In this document: positions 1 through 9,120 of the stretch, piece after piece
Numbering within the stretch: position 1 is the first letter of the stretch
Layout of the letters: each line of letters starts with the position of its first letter
From: Crassaminicella profunda
GTDB lineage: Bacteria > Bacillota > Clostridia > Peptostreptococcales > Thermotaleaceae
Direction of reading: 5' to 3'
NCBI RefSeq assembly: GCF_019884785.1
Contig: NZ_CP082326.1
Location: 248,001-312,000, forward strand
DNA: 64,000 nucleotides
Made by a program: the position numbers and the translations under genes
The notes under the pieces: generated by a model
Database searches by the model: none
The model's input: the letters and a program-made list of their open reading frames with translations, nothing else
Told to the model about the DNA's origin: nothing

Positions 1-23
1 AAAGGTTAGAAGAAATAGAGTAA
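1..23 (+). CDS. C-terminal end of an upstream gene (partial)
   Basis: The third frame reads RLEEIE and stops at 21-23, just before a hairpin. The six residues do not allow any identification. The frame choice rests only on the stop lying directly before the hairpin, so this is a weak call. Confidence 0.3.
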
Positions 24-33
24 AAAATTTTTG

Positions 34-61
34 ATAGCATCTATTGAAAAATAGATGCTAT
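34..61 (+). terminator. Hairpin after the upstream gene
   Basis: An 11-bp perfect stem (atagcatctat/atagatgctat) around a short A-rich loop. No T-run follows it, so it is a weak intrinsic terminator or an RNA-end stabiliser. Its stem resembles that of the terminator after the next gene. Confidence 0.4.
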
Positions 62-131
62 TAAGTTATAAATGCTTTTCATATGTTATAATAATGTGAA
101 AAAAAGAATAAATTACTAAGGAAGGTATGGC

Positions 132-1322
132 ATGAAAGAGACAAGATTAAAGATTAAGAATAAGTTTTTAAAAAGATATATGGCAGGATCTCCTCTCATC
201 ATAAAAGAAGCACTATATCAGATAGATTCATTGAAAGAAGAAGGTCAAATTATTCAATTGGTAGATGAGAAAAATAAATTTATAGGTAAGGGATATTATG
301 GTCTTCAGAATAAGGGGATTGGATGGGTACTTACTTTAAATGAAAAAGAGAAAATAAATGAAACATTTTTTTATAAGAAGATATTAAAAGCAATCAAGCA
401 TAGGGAAGTGTTTTATTTAGATCATCACACAACGGCTTTTCGTGTTTTTAATGGAGAAGGAGATGGCATAGGAGGATTTACCATTGATTATTTTGATGGA
501 TATTATTTAATCAATTGGTATAGTAAAGGGATTTATGCTTTTAAGGATTATGTTATCAATACTTTGAAAAAGTTCTCTGATTGTAAAGGAATATATGAGA
601 AAAGAAGATTTGACAGATTAGGAAAGTTTATAGACGAAGATAGCTTTGTTTGGGGAGAGGTAGCACCAGAACCTTTGGTTGTAAAAGAAAATGATGTGAA
701 TTTTGCCATCTATCTAAATGAAGGGGCTATGGTAGGCGTATTTTTAGATCAAAGAGAGGTAAGAAAGAAAATCAGAGAAAAGTATGCAAAAGAGAAAAAT
801 GTTTTAAATACTTTTTCTTATACAGGAGCATTTTCTATCTTTGCAGCTTTAGGCGGAGCAAAAAAAACTACTAGTGTAGATCTTGCAAATAGGAGTCTTT
901 CAAAGACTATTGAGCATTTTAGTTTAAATGGTATTGATTATGAAACACAGGATATTATTGTAGAGGATGTATTTCATTATTTTAAGTATGCAGAAAAGAA
1001 AAATCTAAAATTTGATTTAGTCATCTTAGATCCACCTAGTTTTGCCAAATCTAAAAAATTCCGATTCAGTGCTGCAAAAGATTATAAGGATTTATTAAAA
1101 TCTGTTATAAGTATAACAGAAGAAGATGGTACTATCGTAGCATCAACAAATTGTGCTAGCTTTGATATGAAAAAGTTTAAAGGGTTTATTGAAAAAGCCT
1201 TTAAAGAAATGGGCAAAAGATATGAAATTTTAGAAGAATACAGGTTGCCAAAGGATTTTAGAACGATAAAAGAATTCAGAGAGGGAAATTATTTGAAAGT
1301 TGTATTTATTAAACTTATATAA
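132..1322 (+). CDS. rlmI: Class I rRNA large-subunit methyltransferase, RlmI family
   Basis: Probable SAM-dependent 23S rRNA cytosine-C5 methyltransferase of the RlmI (YccW) family, which modifies a single cytosine of the large subunit. The 396-residue length is typical. Residues ~1-80 form a PUA-like RNA-binding domain. A Rossmann methyltransferase core follows, with the SAM loop NTFSYTGAFS (~residues 230-240), an acidic ribose-binding VDLANRS, and the catalytic-face motif DLVILDPPSFAKS. A cysteine in STNCASF near the C-terminus fits the m5C chemistry of the family. The ATG is preceded by AAGGAAGG (119-126), and a TATAAT at 87-92 is a plausible -10 box. It is a stand-alone gene closed by its own terminator. 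The family is secure; the exact target base is inferred from the family. Confidence 0.88.
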   Translation: MKETRLKIKNKFLKRYMAGSPLIIKEALYQIDSLKEEGQIIQLVDEKNKFIGKGYYGLQNKGIGWVLTLNEKEKINETFFYKKILKAIKHREVFYLDHHTTAFRVFNGEGDGIGGFTIDYFDGYYLINWYSKGIYAFKDYVINTLKKFSDCKGIYEKRRFDRLGKFIDEDSFVWGEVAPEPLVVKENDVNFAIYLNEGAMVGVFLDQREVRKKIREKYAKEKNVLNTFSYTGAFSIFAALGGAKKTTSVDLANRSLSKTIEHFSLNGIDYETQDIIVEDVFHYFKYAEKKNLKFDLVILDPPSFAKSKKFRFSAAKDYKDLLKSVISITEEDGTIVASTNCASFDMKKFKGFIEKAFKEMGKRYEILEEYRLPKDFRTIKEFREGNYLKVVFIKLI

Positions 1323-1348
1323 GGGATAAAAGATAGGGTATATGTAAA

Positions 1349-1380
1349 AAACAGCATCTATAAAATAGATGTTGTTTTTT
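1349..1380 (+). terminator. Intrinsic terminator after rlmI
   Basis: Inverted repeat aacagcatctat/atagatgttgtt followed directly by a run of T. Confidence 0.8.
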
Positions 1381-1470
1381 GTATAAAAAAGTAATTTATT
1401 GATAAAATATGTAGAATTTATCTTTTCAGCTAAGAAAAAATATGGTATTATTGAAAATGTCGACCGGTAA

Positions 1471-1485
1471 TGATAATTGATATCA
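1471..1485 (+). promoter_or_regulatory. Candidate Fur-type operator
   Basis: TGATAATTGATATCA matches the 7-1-7 Fur box TGATAATnATTATCA at 12 of 14 defined positions and is partly palindromic (ATTGATATCAAT). It is followed by a second AT-rich gaataatgattat. It lies about 110 bp upstream of the SLH/caspase gene, in a 270-bp gap with no other gene. Binding by a Fur-family protein is inferred only. Confidence 0.35.
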
Positions 1486-1592
1486 ATGAATAATGATTAT
1501 AAATAGAGAGGAGTAATTTTTATATCAATAGATCAAAGAGTGAAAATATATAGTATATCAGGTGAAAAATATTAAGTAACAGGAGGATTATT

Positions 1593-4500
1593 ATGAAATC
1601 AAAGAAAAGAGCTTTATTATGTTGCTTTATTTTTATGTTGGTATTGAGCTTAAATTGTTTAAGTGGAATAGCCACAGGAGAACAAATAAAAGATATAGAT
1701 GGTCATTGGGCAAAAGAAGGAATTCAAAAAGCTATTGATGGGGGTTATGCATCTGGATATAATCAATGCTTTAGACCGAATAATCCCATTACTCGGGCTG
1801 AATTTATAACATTGATCAATAAATATTTTGGATATTCAAATGAAGGAAATATAAAATTTAAAGATGTTTCAAAGAATCGTTGGTATTATAAACAGATAGG
1901 AATTGCTACGTTAGCAGGATATGTTCAAGGAGATTCAGAAAAAATATTTAGACCAGAAGATTATATTAAAAGAGAAGAAGCAGCCGTAATGATTAGCCAA
2001 ATTATAAAAGCGGATACTGAGGAAAAAAATGAAGCAAATAAATTTAAAGATCATGAAGAAATAGCAGCTTGGGGTAAAAGTGCCATGAATGTAATGGTAA
2101 AAAAACAATATATTTCTGGATATAAAGATAAAACTTTAAGACCTAAGGAAAACATTACAAGAGCTGAAGCTATAACACTTATTAATAATGTTGTAAAAAG
2201 AATATATGACCAAAAAGGAGTTTATGGTAAAAAAGATAAAAAAGAAATCATTGATACAAATGTACTTGTAAATACACCTAATGTTACTCTACAAAATTTA
2301 GAAATTCGTGGAGATTTGTATTTGAGTGCTGGAATTGGTAATGGAGATGTTACATTAGAAGGAATAAAAGTAAATGGAAAGACTGTTGTAGAAGGTGGAG
2401 GAGAAAATTCTGTTATATTAAAAAATACAATGCTAAAGGATGTACTTGTCAATAAGATGGATGGAAAGGTTCGTCTTTTAGCCAAAGAAAATACAGAAAT
2501 TCAAAATATAAAATTAGCATCAGGTGCAAAATTACAAGAAAATCTAAGTAATAAGGGTGAGGGATTTAAAAATGTTGATATAGAAATAAAAAGAAATAAT
2601 CAAACGGTTCAAATTGATGCCACAGTAGATGCTGTAAATGTAGAGGAAAAAACAAATAATAATACATTTATAAAGATGACTTCAAATGCAGGTATCAAAA
2701 AAATTGTATTGAATAAAAAAGTTAAAATATCTGAAACAGGAAAAATTGAGAAAGCAGTGATCAAAGCAGAAGGGGTAAAAATTAAACAAGCTATTAAGGA
2801 AATTGATATAGATAAGAAAATAAGTTTTGCAGAAATCAATGGGAAAAAAGTAAAAGAATCTAGAAAAGAAGAGGTAAAAAAACCTTCATCTGGAGGGGGA
2901 GGTGGCTCAAGTCATTCATCTTCCAATACACACAACACGGACAAACCAAATAAACCAGAGGATAAAGATAAAGAAAGTAATATACAAATATCAAATATAA
3001 AAATAGATTCAAGTAATTTAAATTGTTTTTTACTGAAAACAAAAGAAGAGCAATCAGTAGAAAAAATTATTGAAAAGGCTTTTGAAAATGTTAATAAAGA
3101 AAAAATGTTTTTAGTATATCCTTTTGAGGATAAAACAAAAGTATTAATGACTTATTTTGGCGATGATTTAAAAAGTAATATATCTATAAAGGAATGTTCT
3201 AAAGATGAATTACAAGATTTGAATAAAGGATTATATAGTGCGAATGAAGGAAATATTCTTGAAAAAGAAACAAAAGATGAAGGAAAAGAAAAGAAAAAGA
3301 TTAGATTGATTGTAGGAGATCATGATACGGAAAATAAAATAATAGCAGGAGAGTATTTATTTGCTATTCCTGAGTTTGGAAGTATTACAACTGGTATAGA
3401 ATTAAGTACTGAAAGTAAGTATGTAGGAGGAATCACTCTTAATTTAGAAAAAACAACCATACAAAATACAAAGAGTATAGCAGGAATTGCAAGTGGAAAA
3501 GATCGATTTGGGAATATGATTATTGAGAATAATATATTGGATTTTGGGAAAAATTCTGAATACGTTGTAAGAGGAATTTATACCATGTCTCCAGTAAATG
3601 GAAAGTTATCAATTAAAAATAATGTAATAAAAGGATTTAATTTAGGAGGCAAAAACCAATATCCATTAAATGGTGCTGGTGCAATTCAAGTGATTGAACG
3701 ATTAAAAGAAAATGCAGATGTATCTATTGAAAATAATATAATAAAAGATACTGCATATCATGGAATATGTGTATGCCCTGGTGAAACCGGTAAAATTTCT
3801 ATTGTTAATAATCAGTTTGACAATATTGGACAAAATGCAATCTGTATATCAAAGTTTAAAGGTGCTAATAACATAGATATTTGTGGAAATAAAATAACTG
3901 CTTATGGGACAAGAAAGATTAAGAAAAAAACTTCTTGGAATGACCCTACGTTAATTGAAGTAAACTTGTTTGAAAATGCTATTGCATTAGACTACATAGA
4001 TAAGAATTACGGATTACAATTAAATAATAAGTGGTTTAATACGAAGGAAAATATTATTAATGAATTGAAGAATACGAACACAATAGCTACAAAAGAAGAG
4101 AATGATTCATTAAAAGGTGTAATGGATTCTACAGAAATTTATATTAATAGGGAGTATAATTTTGAAAATCCAGCAGAATATATCAATAAATATGAAAGCA
4201 GAGTTCCTATAAAAAATAGTCTTGTAATTGTTAAAGACAAAGATGGAGACGTTGTTTATGGACGTGACCCAGAACATTCAAGTGAAAAAATCACAGTAAA
4301 AAGTTTGATTATATCAGGAGAAGGTCAAGGAAGAGTAGAACTCGCTAAAGGGTTAGTTGTAGAAGGAGATTTGATTATTGATTTACCTCATGCAAATTTA
4401 TTAAATAATGCAGAAGTAAAAGGGAAATTAATCATTAAAAATATCAAATCATTAGATGCAAGCAATGCTATATTTACAGTTGTTTCAGGAGATAGTTTTA

Positions 4501-7500
4501 CTTTAGGATCAGCACCTGATACAGGAATGATTGTGAGTATTAAAGATGTAGTTAATAAAGAAAAACAATCTATAGCTAAAGAAAAAACAAATCTAAATAA
4601 AAATATAAAAATTTATAATGGCCGAATATGTCTAAAAAACGTTGATTATGAAATAGATGATTCATTAGACGAAATTACGTTAAAAAAGGAGTACTTAGAT
4701 ACATTAAAGGAAAATGGGAAAATAAGAATAGAATATACAGATTTTAAGAACAAAATAAGTAAAATTCAAAGTAGAATTCTGCAAATAAGCATTAGTGATA
4801 ATAGTGCTGCTAGTATTCAACTAGTTTTTGGAAATGAGTTTGTGGTTACAGAAGCACCGAGGGAAGGGGCCAAAATTACAATTACCAATATTAAAGATAA
4901 AAATGGAAATATTGTTCCTTCAAAAAGAAGTAAGCTACAAGGAAATATAAAAATCAAGAAATATAATAAAATCATTGAAGAAGAAAATTATATTATTGAT
5001 GATGAAACAGATATGATTACGATCAAAAAAGAATTTTTAGATACATTAGATAGAACCCATTCAAGCTTCATGCAATTACCAACTATGGGAGAATATGATG
5101 TTTACTATGAGGATGTAGAAAATCATGTAACTGAAATAGAAGCAGGTATTACTTTTAAAATTCTAAATCGAAGCTTTGCAACTATTAAAATTACGTCATT
5201 AGATACTTTTACTGTAGGAAAAGCACCTGATGAGGGTATAACTATATCTATTACAGATATAAAGGATTATAAAGGACAAAGTGTAGCAGCAAAAGATAGT
5301 CACCTTGTAGGTGCAATAAAAGTGATTCCATTCCCAATAGATTGGAATAGAGTTTCTGCAAAGGGAGGACTAAAGGAAGAATTTTATAGTATTGATGATG
5401 ATTTAGATACAATTACACTCAAAAAATCTTATTTAGATTTATTAGAAATTGATGGAGAAAAGGATGTAGAAAAGGGATCAAAAATATTTAGAGTTGAATA
5501 TAGAGATCCTGTTCATAAAACAGAAATATCTAGTTCAAAAATGCCAGTGACTATCAAGAAGGTACAAGCTCCAAGAAGTAAAAGTACACTTATTACAAGT
5601 AAAGAAAATGCTTATGAAATTGTAGAACAAGATGGACAATTTATTATTAAAGCTAAAGATCAAGTCATTAGTACCAATATAGCCATAAAAGATTTCTTAA
5701 AGCATATAAAAAGAGATAATGAAAGACAAAGACTTAGAGTATATGGATTAGAAGATGTACAAGATCATAAGATTCCATCAGAAAATATGAATCACTATAA
5801 AGCGGAATATTTGACTTTATATGAAGGAGATGCACTATTAGTTACAGCAGAAGATGGTGTAACTCATAAGCTTTATAAGATAGAAGTAAAATCAACAGAA
5901 AATGTAATAAATAATAGTATAGAAATAGAAGACAATAATATTGTTAAAGAAATAAAAAATAATATAATTAGTGTTAGAGACGGACAAGTTACTATAAAAG
6001 CGTTAAAGGATGCTTTAGAAATAAAGAATGAAGCAACTATTGTGATTAAAAATGATAATGATGATATCATAGAAAACGAAGATACGAGAGTAACTGCTAC
6101 TATGAAAGTGGTAGTAACAATCAATGATGCTAGTGCTGCATACAAAATAAAAGTAGGTGGAGAACCAGTTTATAGAGCGTTATTAGTAGGAAACTCAGAT
6201 TATCCAGGAGATAAAATGGATTTAGTAGGACCGCACAATGATATAAACAAATTAGAAAAAACATTGAAGGTTTCAATTTTTGGTGAAGATACAAAAATCA
6301 ATCCAATTAAAAAGACAGAAAATCGATTAAAGAAAGATGTATTTAGGGATATACAAAATACATTTAGAGATGCAAAGGACAATGATGTATCGTATTTTTA
6401 CTATAGCGGCCATGGAGCTAGAAAAGAAAATGTATCTTATTTATGTACCGTATCTGCAGAGGAATCAGATTGGATTAGTGTATCTGAGCTTGAAAGAGAA
6501 TTAAGCAAAATTCCAGGAAAAAAAGTAGTTATATTAGATTGTTGTAATTCAGGAGGTTTTATTGATAAGGAGTTTGTATCTGCTGGAATTAATGAGCCAA
6601 AGTATTTTAATGATGCAGTAATTAAGACCTTTAAACAAAGCAAGAGAGGTTTCTTAAATGGAAATGAATTCAAAGTATTAACAGCTAGTGCAGCCAATGA
6701 ATATTCTTTTGAATCAAAAGCAGAAGCTATAGGAAGATTTACAAAAGCTTTATGTGATGGTTGTGGCTATGAAAATAAATTTTTAGCAGATGAAAATAAG
6801 AATGGTTTAATTACCCTTATGGAGGCTTATGAATATTTAGAAAAGAATGTATCTGCTACATCTCATGTGCAAGTGTATCCTTATAATGATAATTTTGTAA
6901 TATTAGGAAATGCTACAGGAGTAGTGGTAGAGATCAAAAATAGTATAGTTATTTCAGCAACTGATAAATACAAAATTATAAATAATAAGACTCAAAAAGC
7001 TATTTTAAGTCAAGAAGAAAAAATTACAGATCAAGTAAAAGTAAAAGATTTCTTGAAAAATATTATAAAAGATCACCAAGAACAAGTATTAGAAGTATAT
7101 CCTAGTGGAACCATAATCAATGATTTACAAAATAAAAAAGAGTTAGAAGATTGCTTAGCTAAGGGAGACAAACTTTTAGTTAGAGCTGAGGATGGTACAG
7201 CAGCATTCTATCAAATTTTTGTTAACAAATATGTAAACAAGGAAACTTCCACTACAATTAAGGCTAGTATTGATTATATGATCAATAAAAATGGCAATAT
7301 TGCTAGTATGATGACAGCTATTGATACAAATAAGACGGTATCAGAATTTTTGGTGAAAATCATAAAAGATGATAAAAATCAAAAGCTATATGTATTTAGT
7401 CAAGATTCAGATATATCTAACATAAGTGAAGCGAAAAATAATACAGATCATTTAGCAGTAGGAGATCAATTGTTAGTTATAGCAGCAGATGGAGAACATA

Positions 7501-8597
7501 AAAAAATCTATCATATTATAGTAAAAGAAAAAATGGTAGATCCTACAAATACCAATATTAATGTAGAAAATCATTATATGATCAATCAAGCATTTAGAAG
7601 TATTAATAGTAGAGATACAAAAATTGATACAAATATGACTGTAGGAGAATTCTTAAGTCATATCAAAAAAGAAGATGAAGCACAAAAGCTATATGTAGTT
7701 GGTTTAGGAAAAGATATTAGTAATAAAAAAGCAGATAGTGATCATCTTGAAGAATGGGATCGATTAATTGTAATAGCAGCAGATGGTGTGACTACAGCTA
7801 AATATTCAATTACTGTTGAAAAGGCAAAACCAGTAGTAGAGAAGGATGATACATTAGATATCAGATCTAGTGCTTATAGAGTAGTAACAAACCCAGTAGT
7901 TGGGTACCAAATAGGATGGAGTGTCTTTAGTGGTGTGAAATTAGATACAAATACAAGTGTAGGAGAGTTCTTAGGAAATATTACTAAAGGGCATGAAAAA
8001 CAAAAGCTATATGTATTTAGTAAAGATGCAGATATGAATGAGTATGGTAATGCTAAAGGTACAGAAGAGAAGATGCAAAATGAAGATCAATTATTAGTAG
8101 TTGCAGAGGATGAAAGTACAAGAAGTTATAAAATTACTCTAGCTAAAAAAGAACCAGGTATAGTCATAACACCACCAGCAGAGGAAGAAGATAAATTACC
8201 AGTACCAGGAGTAGTGGTAACAGAACCAGAAAAAGAAAAACCAGAAGTACCGAGTATAGAAGTGACAGAATCAGAAGATAAAAAACCAGAAGTACCGAGT
8301 ATAGAAGTGACAGAATCAGAAGATAAAAAACCAGAAGCACCGAGTATAGAAGTGACAGAACCAGAAGATAAAAAACCAGAAGTACCGAGTATAGAAGTGA
8401 CAGAACCAGAAGATAAAAAACCAGAAGCACCGAGTATAGAAGTGACAGAACCAGAAGATAAAAAACCAGAAGTACCGAGTATAGAAGTGACAGAATCAGA
8501 AGATAAAAAACCAGAAATACCAAGTATAGAAGTGACAGAATCAGAAGATAAAAAACCAGAAGTACCGAGTATAGAAGTGACAGAACCAGAAAAATAG
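1593..8597 (+). CDS. Giant SLH-anchored surface protein with beta-helix and caspase-like (C14) domain
   Basis: A 2334-residue exported protein of mosaic build. Residues 1-30 are a signal peptide. Three SLH domains (~32-80, ~90-145, ~150-205, with RPNNPITRAEF- and RPKENITRAEA-type motifs) should bind a cell-wall polymer. A Gly/Ser/His linker lies at ~430-450. Residues ~590-800 carry spaced 'ENNI/KNNVI' rungs typical of a right-handed parallel beta-helix. Residues ~960-1320 hold about three related modules (APDTG/APDEG, IDDxxDxITLKKxYLD). Residues ~1525-1770 are a caspase-like fold, with His1607 in YYSGHG and Cys1651 in LDCCNSGG as the likely catalytic pair. Around 1785-2185 are four ~110-residue repeats (QKLYVFS, LLVIAADG, YxIxV), and an earlier copy precedes the caspase domain. 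The protein ends in a 15-residue repeat. The ATG follows AGGAGG. Substrate and role are unknown; surface proteolysis or self-processing is possible. It is monocistronic. Confidence 0.85.
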   Translation: MKSKKRALLCCFIFMLVLSLNCLSGIATGEQIKDIDGHWAKEGIQKAIDGGYASGYNQCFRPNNPITRAEFITLINKYFGYSNEGNIKFKDVSKNRWYYKQIGIATLAGYVQGDSEKIFRPEDYIKREEAAVMISQIIKADTEEKNEANKFKDHEEIAAWGKSAMNVMVKKQYISGYKDKTLRPKENITRAEAITLINNVVKRIYDQKGVYGKKDKKEIIDTNVLVNTPNVTLQNLEIRGDLYLSAGIGNGDVTLEGIKVNGKTVVEGGGENSVILKNTMLKDVLVNKMDGKVRLLAKENTEIQNIKLASGAKLQENLSNKGEGFKNVDIEIKRNNQTVQIDATVDAVNVEEKTNNNTFIKMTSNAGIKKIVLNKKVKISETGKIEKAVIKAEGVKIKQAIKEIDIDKKISFAEINGKKVKESRKEEVKKPSSGGGGGSSHSSSNTHNTDKPNKPEDKDKESNIQISNIKIDSSNLNCFLLKTKEEQSVEKIIEKAFENVNKEKMFLVYPFEDKTKVLMTYFGDDLKSNISIKECSKDELQDLNKGLYSANEGNILEKETKDEGKEKKKIRLIVGDHDTENKIIAGEYLFAIPEFGSITTGIELSTESKYVGGITLNLEKTTIQNTKSIAGIASGKDRFGNMIIENNILDFGKNSEYVVRGIYTMSPVNGKLSIKNNVIKGFNLGGKNQYPLNGAGAIQVIERLKENADVSIENNIIKDTAYHGICVCPGETGKISIVNNQFDNIGQNAICISKFKGANNIDICGNKITAYGTRKIKKKTSWNDPTLIEVNLFENAIALDYIDKNYGLQLNNKWFNTKENIINELKNTNTIATKEENDSLKGVMDSTEIYINREYNFENPAEYINKYESRVPIKNSLVIVKDKDGDVVYGRDPEHSSEKITVKSLIISGEGQGRVELAKGLVVEGDLIIDLPHANLLNNAEVKGKLIIKNIKSLDASNAIFTVVSGDSFTLGSAPDTGMIVSIKDVVNKEKQSIAKEKTNLNKNIKIYNGRICLKNVDYEIDDSLDEITLKKEYLDTLKENGKIRIEYTDFKNKISKIQSRILQISISDNSAASIQLVFGNEFVVTEAPREGAKITITNIKDKNGNIVPSKRSKLQGNIKIKKYNKIIEEENYIIDDETDMITIKKEFLDTLDRTHSSFMQLPTMGEYDVYYEDVENHVTEIEAGITFKILNRSFATIKITSLDTFTVGKAPDEGITISITDIKDYKGQSVAAKDSHLVGAIKVIPFPIDWNRVSAKGGLKEEFYSIDDDLDTITLKKSYLDLLEIDGEKDVEKGSKIFRVEYRDPVHKTEISSSKMPVTIKKVQAPRSKSTLITSKENAYEIVEQDGQFIIKAKDQVISTNIAIKDFLKHIKRDNERQRLRVYGLEDVQDHKIPSENMNHYKAEYLTLYEGDALLVTAEDGVTHKLYKIEVKSTENVINNSIEIEDNNIVKEIKNNIISVRDGQVTIKALKDALEIKNEATIVIKNDNDDIIENEDTRVTATMKVVVTINDASAAYKIKVGGEPVYRALLVGNSDYPGDKMDLVGPHNDINKLEKTLKVSIFGEDTKINPIKKTENRLKKDVFRDIQNTFRDAKDNDVSYFYYSGHGARKENVSYLCTVSAEESDWISVSELERELSKIPGKKVVILDCCNSGGFIDKEFVSAGINEPKYFNDAVIKTFKQSKRGFLNGNEFKVLTASAANEYSFESKAEAIGRFTKALCDGCGYENKFLADENKNGLITLMEAYEYLEKNVSATSHVQVYPYNDNFVILGNATGVVVEIKNSIVISATDKYKIINNKTQKAILSQEEKITDQVKVKDFLKNIIKDHQEQVLEVYPSGTIINDLQNKKELEDCLAKGDKLLVRAEDGTAAFYQIFVNKYVNKETSTTIKASIDYMINKNGNIASMMTAIDTNKTVSEFLVKIIKDDKNQKLYVFSQDSDISNISEAKNNTDHLAVGDQLLVIAADGEHKKIYHIIVKEKMVDPTNTNINVENHYMINQAFRSINSRDTKIDTNMTVGEFLSHIKKEDEAQKLYVVGLGKDISNKKADSDHLEEWDRLIVIAADGVTTAKYSITVEKAKPVVEKDDTLDIRSSAYRVVTNPVVGYQIGWSVFSGVKLDTNTSVGEFLGNITKGHEKQKLYVFSKDADMNEYGNAKGTEEKMQNEDQLLVVAEDESTRSYKITLAKKEPGIVITPPAEEEDKLPVPGVVVTEPEKEKPEVPSIEVTESEDKKPEVPSIEVTESEDKKPEAPSIEVTEPEDKKPEVPSIEVTEPEDKKPEAPSIEVTEPEDKKPEVPSIEVTESEDKKPEIPSIEVTESEDKKPEVPSIEVTEPEK
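8241..8594 (+). repeat. Eight 45-bp tandem repeats in the C-terminal tail
   Basis: Eight in-frame 15-codon units (core PSIEVTE, then S/P, then EDKK, PE) with V, A or I at one position and S/P at another. The last unit is cut short by the stop. They are Pro/Glu/Ser/Thr-rich and probably extended, like wall-spanning or spacer tails. The DNA units are nearly identical, so copy number is likely to vary. Confidence 0.9.
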
Positions 8598-8610
8598 ATA
8601 TAGTTAAGAA

Positions 8611-8650
8611 AAAAAGGTGGTCTAAGAAAATACTTAGACCACCTTTTTTA
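8611..8650 (+). terminator. Intrinsic terminator after the SLH/caspase gene
   Basis: A strong stem (aaaggtggtctaag/cttagaccaccttt) with a short loop and a T-run. Confidence 0.9.
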
Positions 8651-8695
8651 ATGACTATAGAAATAGATAAGATAGAATATATTTAAAAAGTAAGA

Positions 8696-8724
8696 TTGAC
8701 AATCATAAAACAATAGTGTACTAT
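8696..8724 (+). promoter_or_regulatory. Sigma-A promoter of the GntR/ABC operon
   Basis: TTGACA (8696-8701), a 17-bp spacer, and TACTAT (8719-8724). It is about 35 bp upstream of the GntR start. Confidence 0.75.
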
Positions 8725-8725
8725 T
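8712..8725 (+). promoter_or_regulatory. Candidate GntR (YtrA-type) autoregulatory operator
   Basis: Inverted repeat AATAGT-GT-ACTATT sits exactly over the -10 box of the operon whose first gene is a GntR regulator, which suggests autorepression. That the regulator binds here is inferred. Confidence 0.5.
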
Positions 8726-8758
8726 TAACTATAACAGTAATACAAAAGAGGTGAGTGA

Positions 8759-9118
8759 ATGGATTTTGATACAAGAATACCTATTTATCTACAAATCATT
8801 GAAAAAATAAAAAAAGAAATTACCTTAGGAAAGTTAAAAAAAGGTGAAAAGCTTCCTTCTGTAAGAAGTATGGCAAGTGAATTGAAGGTAAATGTGAATA
8901 CTATCCAGCGAGTATATCAAGAACTAGAGCGAGAAGGAATTACATCTACTCAAAGAGGAAAGGGATCTTTTGTTACGGAGGATGAGGAAATGATTAGTAA
9001 AATAAAGGATGATATGGCAAAGGGATTGATTAAAAGTTTTGTAGAAGGAATGAAAGAGTTAGGCTATGAAAATAAAGGAATTGTAAAAAGTATCAATGAA
9101 TATATGAAGGAGGAGTAG
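8759..9118 (+). CDS. GntR-family transcriptional regulator, YtrA type
   Basis: A 119-residue regulator: an N-terminal winged helix (IPIYLQIIEKIKKEI, GEKLPSVRSMASEL, NVNTIQRVYQELE, GKGSFVTED) followed by only ~40 helical residues. The short C-terminus without an effector domain is the mark of the YtrA subfamily, which normally represses a linked ABC exporter. The start at ATG 8759 follows AGAGGTGAG. The ABC ATPase begins 2 bp after its stop, so the genes form one transcript. Cell-envelope-acting antibiotics induce such operons in other Firmicutes; the inducer here is unknown. Confidence 0.9.
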   Translation: MDFDTRIPIYLQIIEKIKKEITLGKLKKGEKLPSVRSMASELKVNVNTIQRVYQELEREGITSTQRGKGSFVTEDEEMISKIKDDMAKGLIKSFVEGMKELGYENKGIVKSINEYMKEE

Positions 9119-9120
9119 AA

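Noticed and set aside
1514-1578. Short open frame after GAGGAG upstream of the SLH/caspase gene
   Set aside because: The 17-19 codons have no usable start codon near the Shine-Dalgarno-like sequence and no recognisable product.
8164-8523. Open frame on the minus strand with hydrophobic repeats
   Set aside because: It is the antisense reading of the 45-bp tail repeats of the SLH/caspase gene. It has no ribosome binding site and its repeats follow from the sense codons.
8241-8594. CRISPR-like regular repeats
   Set aside because: The 45-bp units abut without unique spacers and are in frame within a coding region.
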